Shown here one piece after another: positions 27,764 to 34,943 of a stretch of 64,000 nt of DNA. Positions within the stretch are counted from its first letter, which is position 1. Each line of letters begins with the position of its first letter. The notes below the pieces were generated by a model, which worked only from the letters and a program-made list of their open reading frames with translations, searched no databases and was not told where the DNA came from. Source of the DNA: Candidatus Dormiibacterota bacterium (GTDB taxonomy: Bacteria; Acidobacteriota; Polarisedimenticolia; Gp22-AA2); the NCBI GenBank assembly GCA_035635555.1, contig DASQAT010000035.1, positions 124,001 through 188,000 on the forward strand. Direction: 5' to 3'. The position numbers were made by a program, and so were the translations under genes.

Positions 27764-29461
27764 ATGCAGGAAGAGAAAGGTGTTCTGACGAAGGCCCGGT
27801 CCGGGCCGACCCCGGTGGGCGGGAAGCTGGTCGATCGCGTGCTCGCGGGTGCCCTGCGGGACAAGGCCAAGAACCTCGCGGCCCGTCTTCCGAAGCTGAC
27901 CCTGACGCTCGACCAGGTGGTGACGGTCGAAATGATAGCGACCGGGGTCCTGAGCCCGCTCGAAGGGTATCCGGGGAGCGGCGACTACGCGTCGATCCTC
28001 GACCGCGGGCGGCTGGCCGACGGAACGCCCTGGACCCTGCCGCCGACGCTGGCCCCCGGCGACGACGCGGCTCGTGGCGTGGTCGATCGCGTGCGCGAGG
28101 GGGAGGCCCTGGCGCTCATCGATCCCTCCGGCGTCCCCATCGCCATCCTGCACGTTCAGGAGAAGTACGGCTTCGACAAGACCGAGCGCGCCCGCAAGCT
28201 CTTCGGCACCGTGGAGAGACGGCATCCCGGCGTGGACTCCATCTTCAGGCGGCTGGGCGACACGGCCCTCGCGGGGCCGATCGACCTCCTCGAGAAGACG
28301 CACTGGGGCCCGTTCGAGAAGTACCGTCTCGAGCCGAAGGACGCCTGGAGACTCTTCCATGAAGAGCGCGGCTGGAGCACCGTGGTCGCGTTCCAGACCG
28401 CAAACCCCCTGCATCGCGGTCACGAGCACCTCCAGAAATGCGCCCTGGAGATCTTCGACGGACTGTTCATCCATCCCGTGATCGAGACGACCCGGCGGGC
28501 TTACTTCCGCAACGAGTTCCGCATCAAAGCCTACGAAGTGGCGCTGCGCGAATACTTCCCGGCCGATCGGGTGGCGATGGCGCCGCTGCGCATCACCATG
28601 CAGTATGCCGGTCCGCGCGAGGCGATCCTGCACGCGCTGATCCGCCGCAACTTCGGCTGCACCCATTTCATCGTCGGGCGCGATCACGCCGGGTTCGGCA
28701 GCTTCTACGACCCGTACGCGTCGCAGCGAATCTTCTCCGATTACGGCCGCGAGGAGCTCGGCATCGAGCCGATCTTCTTCCGCGAGTCCTTCTACTGCAC
28801 GCGCTGCGGGGCGGTGGCCTCCGAGAAGACCTGCCCGCACGGCCGCGAGCAGCACATCACCATGAGCGGCACGGGAGTGCAGGACATCCTGCGCTACGGG
28901 TATCTCCCCCCCAAGGAGGTCCTGAGGCCGGAGGTCGGGCAGGTGATCCTGCAGGGGATCCAGCCGAAGGGGGTGGGGCCCGACGGCCACGCGATCAAGC
29001 CGGTCGGGGACACGATCAAGGGACTGTTTCCGTCCTATCTGACGCACACCCGCCTGGGCGGGCCGAAGCGGCCGCAGCCCCTGGATCCGAAGAACCTCCA
29101 GGCCCGCGACCTCGAGGCGGCCCTGCGCGACACGCGGGACAACGCCTCGCGCGTCTACGAGCGGGTGTACGAGACGTACGCGTCGCTGTTCGACATCGAG
29201 CGCGGCGCCGACCTGACGCTGCTGGAAGAGGCGCGGCGCAAGGCGATCGCCATCCAGGAGGAGCTCATCCAGGCCCTCGAGCAGAAGGTCGCCATCGCCC
29301 CGACCACGGTCGAAGACAGGTACATGTATCAGGATCGCGAGGAGGCCGAGCGCGAGCTGCAGGTGGCCCGGAAAATCCTGGACGACCTGCGACACGGCGC
29401 TGACACGGATTTCCGCGAGCGGGTCTGGAACCAGCGCCCGTACGACGACTACAGGTCCTGA
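27764..29461 (+). CDS. sat: ATP sulfurylase (sulfate adenylyltransferase)-like protein
   Basis: A 565-residue protein. Residues about 20-420 follow the Sat fold: an N-terminal PUA-like domain, then QTANPLHRGHEH near 211 and RDHAGFGSFYDPYA. A zinc-type CxxC...CPH site lies near residues 345-362 and ITMSGTGVQDIL near 370. Sat makes adenylyl sulfate from ATP and sulfate. Two oddities stand out. The usual Arg of QTRNP is Ala, and the C-terminus adds about 100 charged, probably coiled-coil residues (from about 465), neither an APS kinase nor another known domain. ATG 27764 follows GAGGAG/GGAAGAG; the frame opens upstream within the leader. No other sulfur gene adjoins. Confidence 0.78.
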   Translation: MQEEKGVLTKARSGPTPVGGKLVDRVLAGALRDKAKNLAARLPKLTLTLDQVVTVEMIATGVLSPLEGYPGSGDYASILDRGRLADGTPWTLPPTLAPGDDAARGVVDRVREGEALALIDPSGVPIAILHVQEKYGFDKTERARKLFGTVERRHPGVDSIFRRLGDTALAGPIDLLEKTHWGPFEKYRLEPKDAWRLFHEERGWSTVVAFQTANPLHRGHEHLQKCALEIFDGLFIHPVIETTRRAYFRNEFRIKAYEVALREYFPADRVAMAPLRITMQYAGPREAILHALIRRNFGCTHFIVGRDHAGFGSFYDPYASQRIFSDYGREELGIEPIFFRESFYCTRCGAVASEKTCPHGREQHITMSGTGVQDILRYGYLPPKEVLRPEVGQVILQGIQPKGVGPDGHAIKPVGDTIKGLFPSYLTHTRLGGPKRPQPLDPKNLQARDLEAALRDTRDNASRVYERVYETYASLFDIERGADLTLLEEARRKAIAIQEELIQALEQKVAIAPTTVEDRYMYQDREEAERELQVARKILDDLRHGADTDFRERVWNQRPYDDYRS

Positions 29462-29497
29462 AGCCTCGCGTTGAGGATCCGCGGCGGGGCGTCCGTC

Positions 29498-29526
29498 TTG
29501 ACAAAGGATCACCCTTGTGATGTATT
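29498..29526 (+). promoter_or_regulatory. Promoter of histone-like gene
   Basis: TTGACA (29498-29503), a 17-base spacer and TGTATT (29521-29526) preceded by TGA. The implied leader before ATG 29568 is about 35 bases. Confidence 0.6.
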
Positions 29527-29567
29527 GGGTTCGGCTTCCAAACATACGCTGAGGAGGGGGTGAGACC

Positions 29568-29885
29568 GTGGCGAAGAAAAGATCCAAGCGGAAGGCGCCC
29601 CGCCGAAGGAAGGCTGCCGGCAAGTCTTCAAAGCGAAAGGTGTCGGCCCGCAGGCCGACCCGCAGGAAGGTGGCCAGGAAGGCGCGCCCTGCGCGGAAGG
29701 CCGGAGCCCGCAAGTCGGCGAGGCGCAAGTCCTCGGCCCGGAAGGCGGCACCCAGGGCCCGCCGCTCCCCCGCCCCGGTGCCTCCGAGCCCGGCTCCGGC
29801 TTCGGCCCCCTCGCCGAGTCCGCTGACGGGAGGGACGTACACCCCGACGTACGGAAGCGGGTACGGCTCGTCCGAGGAGGAATAG
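29568..29885 (+). CDS. Histone H1-like Lys/Arg/Ala-rich basic protein
   Basis: A 105-residue protein whose first 68 residues are almost entirely Lys, Arg, Ala and Ser, with KRK, RRK and ARK repeats as in histone H1 tails and chlamydial Hc-type proteins. A Pro/Ala/Ser linker follows, then a short Gly/Tyr/Ser tail ending in three Glu. It should be disordered and bind DNA or RNA through charge. Low complexity prevents family assignment. It has its own promoter and terminator, so it is a single-gene unit. Confidence 0.75.
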   Translation: MAKKRSKRKAPRRRKAAGKSSKRKVSARRPTRRKVARKARPARKAGARKSARRKSSARKAAPRARRSPAPVPPSPAPASAPSPSPLTGGTYTPTYGSGYGSSEEE

Positions 29886-29915
29886 CCCCACCGAAAAACC
29901 GCAGCGAACACGCAG

Positions 29916-29956
29916 AACCGCCCGGTGGCCTTCCAGGCCCCCGGGCGGTTTCATTT
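29916..29956 (+). terminator. Intrinsic terminator after histone-like gene
   Basis: Arms AACCGCCCGG (29916-29925) and CCGGGCGGTT (29941-29950) pair perfectly; the loop contains a further TGGCC/GGCC pairing. The tract TCATTT follows. Confidence 0.7.
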
Positions 29957-29983
29957 CCAGGGATCCCAGCGCCGCCCTTCCGG

Positions 29984-30011
29984 TTGACTCCCCCCCACCC
30001 TGGACTATATT
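29984..30011 (+). promoter_or_regulatory. Promoter of TPR gene at 30.0 kb
   Basis: TTGACT (29984-29989), a 16-base C-rich spacer and TATATT (30006-30011). The start is expected near 30018, about 36 bases before ATG 30054. Confidence 0.65.
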
Positions 30012-30053
30012 GGGCCATGGACTCTTGTCGAGTCGTCAACGCGAAGAGGTGTC

Positions 30054-30557
30054 ATGGCCAACACACCCTTGCCCCCGTCGGAAGTCGCCTGGCGCAACGG
30101 GATGGTGACTCTCGAACGGCGCAGTTACAAGGAATCGATCGCCCTGTTCCAGCAGGCCATCGACCTGGAACGTCAGGAAGGGGCGAAAAACCCAAAAATG
30201 AAATACCTGTCCTATCTCGGACTGGCGCTGACCCTGTCGCAGGGCAAGTCCGAGGAAGGGCAGAGGCTCTGCGAGCAGGCGGTCAAGCGCGAATTCTTCG
30301 ATCCGGACCTGTACTGCAACCTTGGAATCGTCTACCTCAGGAACCGCTTGAAGGCCCAGGCGTTCGAGGCGTTCCAGAAGGGCCTGAATCTCAAAGCCGG
30401 ACATTCGCGGATCCTGGAGGAGCTGGAGAAATACGACCGCCGCGGCGAGCCGGTCCTCTCGTTCCTGCCGCGCGGCCACTACGTGAACCGTCTGCTCGGC
30501 CGTCTGCGCTTCCGACTGCGTCACCTGCTCGACGGCGCCGCGGCCCAGCAGACCTGA
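30054..30557 (+). CDS. Cytoplasmic TPR protein
   Basis: A 167-residue protein without a signal peptide. About three tetratricopeptide repeats span residues 10-125 (WRNGMVTLERRSYKESIALF, YLSYLGLALTLSQGKSEEG, YCNLGIVYLRNRLKAQAFE). The basic C-terminus (NRLLGRLRFRLRHLL) is amphipathic. It probably acts as a protein-binding adaptor; no partner is visible. It lies 35 bases before a larger TPR protein gene on the same strand. Confidence 0.78.
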   Translation: MANTPLPPSEVAWRNGMVTLERRSYKESIALFQQAIDLERQEGAKNPKMKYLSYLGLALTLSQGKSEEGQRLCEQAVKREFFDPDLYCNLGIVYLRNRLKAQAFEAFQKGLNLKAGHSRILEELEKYDRRGEPVLSFLPRGHYVNRLLGRLRFRLRHLLDGAAAQQT

Positions 30558-30592
30558 TCCGCCCGGCCACCCCGCAGCATCGGTCCCCACGG

Positions 30593-32146
30593 ATGACACC
30601 GCCCGGGATCCTGTCCGTCCTTCTGTCCGGCGCGTGTCTTCTCGCGTTTCATGGCGGTGTGGCGGCTCAACCGCGTGACGAGACCCGCCTCGGGCCGGAC
30701 GCGCTGGTGCGGCGCGGTTTCGAATACCTCGCCCGGTCGCGCCCCGAAGATCAGGACGAGGCGGCCCGGCTGTTCCGAAAGGCGCTCCAAACCGGTCCGG
30801 ACCGCGCCGATGCGCATGTCGGTCTGGCGCGTGTCTCGATCTACCTGTACACGCTGGGTCAGGACGAATCGCCCGGGAGGGTGCGCTCGGCCCTCGAGGA
30901 ATCGCGCCAGGCCGTCGACCTGGCGCCTCACGATCCGGCCGCGGCCGCGGTCCGCGCCATGGCCCTCGCCGCGGACGACAGGCTGACGCCGGCCCTCGCG
31001 GAGGCGCGTCGCGCCGTGTCGACCGACGCCGCATCCGCCGAGGGGCATCTCTCCCTGTGCATCATCCTGCGTCTGCGAAAAGACAATGACGGCGCTCTGC
31101 AGTCCTGCCGCCGCGCCGCGGAGATCCTCCCCGAGGACCCGCGCGTTCTGTCGGCGCTGGGCGAGGCCCTGAGGGAAGGGGGCCGCTACTCCCAGGCGCT
31201 GGAGATGTTCGGCCAGGCGATCGAGCTGGATCACGAGGCGATGGTGCCCCAGCTCGGCGCCGCCGCGACGCTCCTGAAGGAGGGGAACGACGCGTCGGCG
31301 CGCCGCCTCTACAACGCCCTGCTGCAGAAGTGGGATTACGGGAAGAGCCGCGCCCGTCTCGGCGCCGCTGCCCTGCTCGTGATCGCACAGGACTACGAGG
31401 CGGCGCTTCAAGTCTACGGAGGCCTGGACGTGCCCGAAGGGTACTCCCTGCCGACGATCCTGACTCTGTACGGGAAGGGGTACAGCCTCAGGCGCCTGGG
31501 GCGCGACGCGGAAGCGGAGTATTTCTTCACCTCGTTGATCGAGCGGGTCCCGGTCGATTACGACGGCCCCGCCCGGGGCCGCGAGCTGCTCTTCAAGGCC
31601 TATCAGGACCTGATCGACTACTTCGGCTCCAAGGGCCGGGACGGGAAGGTCCTCACACTATTGAAATCGGCCTGCGAGCGGCCGCTGGTCCCGACCCGGC
31701 TGGCCCGGGCCCTGGCGGAACGGCTCGAAGGACGGAAGGGGGCGGATGAGGCCGTCGGCGTCCTCGAAAAGGCGATTCTCGGCGCCGATCCCCTGGAGGA
31801 TCCCCTGGAGCTCGCGGATTCGACCCTGAAGCTGGTCCGCCTTCGTACTTCGAACGGCGGACATCGAATGCAGGACGACTCCCCAGCAGCCCGCGCCCTG
31901 AAGCTGGCCACGGAGCGGCTGGAATCGACCAACCTGGGGGCCGTGCATTACCGCCTGGCCCGGGCCCTGGCGCTGGCCCAGAGGCCCGAGGCCACGCTCA
32001 AGAGCCTCGAGCGCGCCCGCGCTTCCGGGTACTTCCCTTCCGATCAGATTGCTGCCGAGCCCGACTTCGCGAAGATTCGGGAGGACCCCGGTTTTGTGAT
32101 CCTCCTCAAGGAACGGGAAGCCGCCGTCGCCCCTGAAGGACACTGA
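30593..32146 (+). CDS. Exported TPR protein
   Basis: A 517-residue protein with a signal peptide (about residues 1-25, ending in HGGVAAQ). Multiple tetratricopeptide repeats run from about residue 35 to 330, for example EAARLFRKALQTGPDRADAH and LSALGEALREGGRYSQALEM. The C-terminal part includes a PQRP-like helical region of the type found in secreted scaffold proteins. It is probably periplasmic. ATG 30593 was chosen because it begins the signal peptide; the frame runs open upstream. It probably shares a transcript with the smaller TPR gene. Confidence 0.75.
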   Translation: MTPPGILSVLLSGACLLAFHGGVAAQPRDETRLGPDALVRRGFEYLARSRPEDQDEAARLFRKALQTGPDRADAHVGLARVSIYLYTLGQDESPGRVRSALEESRQAVDLAPHDPAAAAVRAMALAADDRLTPALAEARRAVSTDAASAEGHLSLCIILRLRKDNDGALQSCRRAAEILPEDPRVLSALGEALREGGRYSQALEMFGQAIELDHEAMVPQLGAAATLLKEGNDASARRLYNALLQKWDYGKSRARLGAAALLVIAQDYEAALQVYGGLDVPEGYSLPTILTLYGKGYSLRRLGRDAEAEYFFTSLIERVPVDYDGPARGRELLFKAYQDLIDYFGSKGRDGKVLTLLKSACERPLVPTRLARALAERLEGRKGADEAVGVLEKAILGADPLEDPLELADSTLKLVRLRTSNGGHRMQDDSPAARALKLATERLESTNLGAVHYRLARALALAQRPEATLKSLERARASGYFPSDQIAAEPDFAKIREDPGFVILLKEREAAVAPEGH

Positions 32147-32304
32147 CCTCCTGACATTCATGGGCGATTGCCTGTCGTCTTTTGTCTGACCCAAGCGTGA
32201 TCTGTCCAGGAACACCTCACTCGCGGTTATTTCACCCCACACGGAAGGGACTGTCGTCCGGGACCTTGGGCGGTTTGCCGCAGGACTCGTCCAGAATCGC
32301 GACA

Positions 32305-32320
32305 TGGTATCTCCCTTGCT
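32305..32320 (+). promoter_or_regulatory. Candidate sigma-54 promoter of secreted protein gene
   Basis: TGGTAT (32305-32310), five bases, TTGC (32316-32319) then T. It fits the degenerate TGGYAY-N5-TTGCW pattern with correct GG/GC spacing. The start near 32331 gives a leader of about 49 bases. Confidence 0.45.
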
Positions 32321-32379
32321 CATGCTGAAGGGTGCGACGTGACCCGGGACATGTGGGCGCGTCTCAGGAGGAGAATGAG

Positions 32380-32832
32380 ATGAAACGCGCTCTGGTAGGT
32401 GCGGCAATCGTTCTCGCGACGCTCGCAGTCGCGAAGCCCGTGTGGGCTCAGACGGTCACGCGGGAATCGCAGTGCACCGAAGTGAACGGCTCGAACAGGA
32501 TGTCGTACGACTGCAACTTCAACGTGAAGAACTACGTCATGGGCACGCCAATCATGTTCACCATGAACTTCAGCTGCAACGGGAATTGCGGCCCGGTGAC
32601 CAGCTTCGGCCTGCGCAACGGCGGGTTCACCCCGGCGGGCGTGGCGGGCCACATGGTGACAGGCCACCGCATCGAGAACGGCGTCGAGCTGACGTTCGTG
32701 TTCGACTCGGCGGGAAAGAGCGGCAACAGCAGGGCCGCCAACGGCCACTTCAACGTGAACGTCGCCATGGACGACGGTGAAGGCAACTGGACGGCGACGC
32801 CGTGCAAGGTGAACGTGCACCTGGGAGACTGA
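32380..32832 (+). CDS. Small secreted protein with five cysteines, function unknown
   Basis: A 150-residue protein with a signal peptide cut after about residue 23 (KPVWAQ). The mature part has alternating short beta-strands and five cysteines, including an SCNGNCG motif, suggesting a disulfide-stabilised beta-sandwich. No family recognised. AGGAGGAGAATGAG directly precedes ATG 32380, an unusually strong ribosome-binding site. A terminator shared with the convergent lipoprotein gene follows. A sigma-54-like promoter lies 60-75 bases upstream. Confidence 0.7.
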   Translation: MKRALVGAAIVLATLAVAKPVWAQTVTRESQCTEVNGSNRMSYDCNFNVKNYVMGTPIMFTMNFSCNGNCGPVTSFGLRNGGFTPAGVAGHMVTGHRIENGVELTFVFDSAGKSGNSRAANGHFNVNVAMDDGEGNWTATPCKVNVHLGD

Positions 32833-32870
32833 TCGGGGGCTGAGCCCCTCTGCCGCTCCCGGGCGGCAAG

Positions 32871-32932
32871 AAAAAAGCCCGGCGCACGAAGGTCCGATGC
32901 TGAATCGGGCCGGTGCGCCGGGCGGTTTTTTT
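32871..32932. terminator. Bidirectional intrinsic terminator
   Basis: GCCCGGCGCAC (32877-32887) pairs with GTGCGCCGGGC (32913-32923). It is flanked by AAAAAA on the left and TTTTTTT on the right, serving both the secreted-protein gene and the convergent lipoprotein gene. Confidence 0.85.
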
Positions 32933-32956
32933 GCCCGGCCTTGAAAGTGACCGCGT

Positions 32957-33778
32957 TCAGGGCCGCAGCGTGGTCTGAGCCGACCGCTCCAGGCCCACCT
33001 GAATGTCCTCCTCCGGCTGGATCACTGCCTCCTTGCCCTTGGTGCTGCCGGCCACGGCCGTGCCGATAGCGCCGCCGATCAGGGCACCCCCCTTGGCGTC
33101 CTTCCCGAGCACCTTGCCGAGCAGGGCGCCGCCCACCGCGCTGCCGCCGATGATCCCGGCCTTCTTGCCGGCGCTGCCGGTGGCCACCTTGGTGAAGCCG
33201 GCGCTGATCGCCGCCGAATGACCGTCCGGAGCGATGATGCGGTTGAACTTGAGCGACAGGGCGCCACCGGTCTCCTTGAACCCCTTCTTGGCGCTCTTGA
33301 CGTCGCTCACATCCCCTTCAACCGTGCTGCCCGCCGGAAAAACCACGCGATCTCCGACGATCAACGGGCTCTTCAGCGTCGCCCTGATCCTGTCCCCCAC
33401 GAGCGCCGTCTCCGACGACAGCGCCTCGGGCAGGTTGACCGACAGCGATGTACCGGCCGGGATCGTGACGACCACCGGAGCCGGCTGCTTCGGCTCGACC
33501 GCGTGCGGGCGCTCTTCCGGAATGGAGCCGGTCGACTGCGACGTGCGCGTGCGCTTCGGGTGCGCCGGCGCCGTGCTGTTACGCTCCGCCGGGGGGGGTG
33601 GCGGCGGTTCCGGGGCCGTGGTGCCCGCCATCTCGGAATCGTTCGACGTGGCGGGGGGTGGCGGGGCCTGCTCGGCGGTGTCCAGGTTGTCGTTCTTCTG
33701 ACTCGAGCAGCCCGAAGCGAGAGCGAAAAGCACCGCGACGAACGCTGAAACTGTCGGGTTGAGACGTTTGCGATTCAT
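32957..33778 (-). CDS. Lipoprotein with glycine-zipper domain
   Basis: A 273-residue lipoprotein (lipobox ALASGC near residue 24) with a Pro-rich disordered region (about 35-95). A beta domain follows (IPAGTSLSVNLPEALSS, GDRIRATL, VVFPAGSTVEGDV). Residues about 205-250 are Gly/Ala-rich (KAGIIGGSAVGGALLGKVLG), a glycine-zipper likely to insert in or associate with a membrane. It is paralogous in its beta domain to the next minus-strand gene. Probably an envelope structural protein; family not named. Confidence 0.72.
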   Translation of the reverse strand: MNRKRLNPTVSAFVAVLFALASGCSSQKNDNLDTAEQAPPPPATSNDSEMAGTTAPEPPPPPPAERNSTAPAHPKRTRTSQSTGSIPEERPHAVEPKQPAPVVVTIPAGTSLSVNLPEALSSETALVGDRIRATLKSPLIVGDRVVFPAGSTVEGDVSDVKSAKKGFKETGGALSLKFNRIIAPDGHSAAISAGFTKVATGSAGKKAGIIGGSAVGGALLGKVLGKDAKGGALIGGAIGTAVAGSTKGKEAVIQPEEDIQVGLERSAQTTLRP

Positions 33779-33885
33779 GATCCTCCTCTCAGAAACGGGG
33801 CGCCGGAGCGCCGTCCCTGCAGACAGTCGAGAACTCCGCCATCATAGCGCCGGCCCCCCGGTTCGCGCCACCCCCGGCGAATTCC

Positions 33886-34494
33886 TCACTGCTTGACCTT
33901 GATGCGCAGCGACTCCTTCAGGACGATGACCAGCGACGTGTTCGGCTCGAGCAGCGCCTCCCTGCCGCGCGCGCCGGCGACGACCGCGCCGGGGTCCGAG
34001 GGGCCGGCGAGGACGGCCGAAGCCCTCGGGGGGGTCAGCCCCTTCAACGCGGCCTTCAACTCTGTGCTGGCCCCGGTGGGCGTGTTGATCCGCTGGAATT
34101 CGAGCCGGAGCATGCCGCCTCTCCCCTTGGACCCCGTGGCGGCCGGGGTCGCCTCGGTCACTTCTCCCATGACATTCGATCCGGACGGAATGGCGACGAC
34201 GCCGTTGATCAAGATCGCATCCGTCACGAGGGTGCGGAAAGGGTCCCCCTTGCGCGTCGACCCAGAGTTGAGCGAATCGATGCTGCTGAGATTGAGGACC
34301 GTTCCCTCCGGCACGGTGGCGTCCAGCCATTTGACGGCCGGAAGGGGCTTGGTGTCGGGAACGAATCCGCTCGAATTGTCATGGGCGGGCACGGGTGCCT
34401 GGCTGCTGCTCGATTGACCACAGGCCCCAAGACCAGACACGACGATGACGATTGTGAGGGTGGCGAGCGGGGAGGTCAATGTCATCCGGTTCAT
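33886..34494 (-). CDS. Lipoprotein, paralogue of the 33-kb lipoprotein
   Basis: A 202-residue lipoprotein; the signal peptide ends at the lipobox SGLGAC. Its beta domain matches the neighbour closely in layout: VPEGTVLNLSSIDSLNS, GDPFRTLVTDAI, VAIPSGSNVMGEV, GGMLRLEFQRI. It lacks the long Pro-rich linker. Tandem duplication followed by divergence is the simplest explanation. ATG 34494 was chosen because it starts the signal peptide; in-frame ATGs at 34506 and 34560 are possible. Confidence 0.68.
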   Translation of the reverse strand: MNRMTLTSPLATLTIVIVVSGLGACGQSSSSQAPVPAHDNSSGFVPDTKPLPAVKWLDATVPEGTVLNLSSIDSLNSGSTRKGDPFRTLVTDAILINGVVAIPSGSNVMGEVTEATPAATGSKGRGGMLRLEFQRINTPTGASTELKAALKGLTPPRASAVLAGPSDPGAVVAGARGREALLEPNTSLVIVLKESLRIKVKQ

Positions 34495-34943
34495 GTTCGG
34501 CCTCATGCGACGCCCGGCCATTGTAGTGTCTTTTGGAGACTCTTGGGAGCCGCCCTTCATCCAACGATTCGGATTTATTGTCCAATGGATTGGATGATCT
34601 GCGTCTTATTCTCAGCAAGAATTCGCTGACCAGTTCGCGCTGGTAATCGTGAAACTCACTGTGAATCATCAAGATGCGCAGATAGCAGCACGCCTGTCAC
34701 CAGAATGGCAGCCACCTTGCAGTATACCTATACGTCATCGCATTCTGCGTTGACGCTCGTTGACTGAGAAAACCATTCACGAAGGAGGTGAGAAGGGGGG
34801 GGAATTCTGCGACATGGCCACGGCGGACAGGGGGGACCCGACCCCATGCCAGCACGATGAGATACGCCGGCCGGCCGCTGAAAGTGATTTTGCTTGTTAC
34901 GCTTTTTCCAGTTCGTTCAACCCACTTGTGAGGAGGTTTTCGA
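34495..34943. other. AT-richer divergent region before porin gene
   Basis: This 449-base gap between the lipoprotein gene and the porin gene is visibly richer in A and T than its surroundings. It holds a sigma-54-like promoter (34706-34721) and an unexplained strong ribosome-binding-like sequence GAAGGAGGTGAG near 34780-34793 that is not followed by a convincing start codon. I cannot support a gene in it. Confidence 0.45.
34706..34721 (+). promoter_or_regulatory. Candidate sigma-54 promoter of porin gene
   Basis: TGGCAG (34706-34711), five bases, TTGC (34717-34720) then A. One mismatch in the -24 element. The start near 34732 would leave a leader of about 210 bases before ATG 34944. Confidence 0.4.

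Noticed and set aside
27443-29911. An 822-codon minus-strand open frame across the sulfurylase gene
   Set aside because: It runs opposite Sat, the histone-like gene and the leader terminator and shows no family motif.
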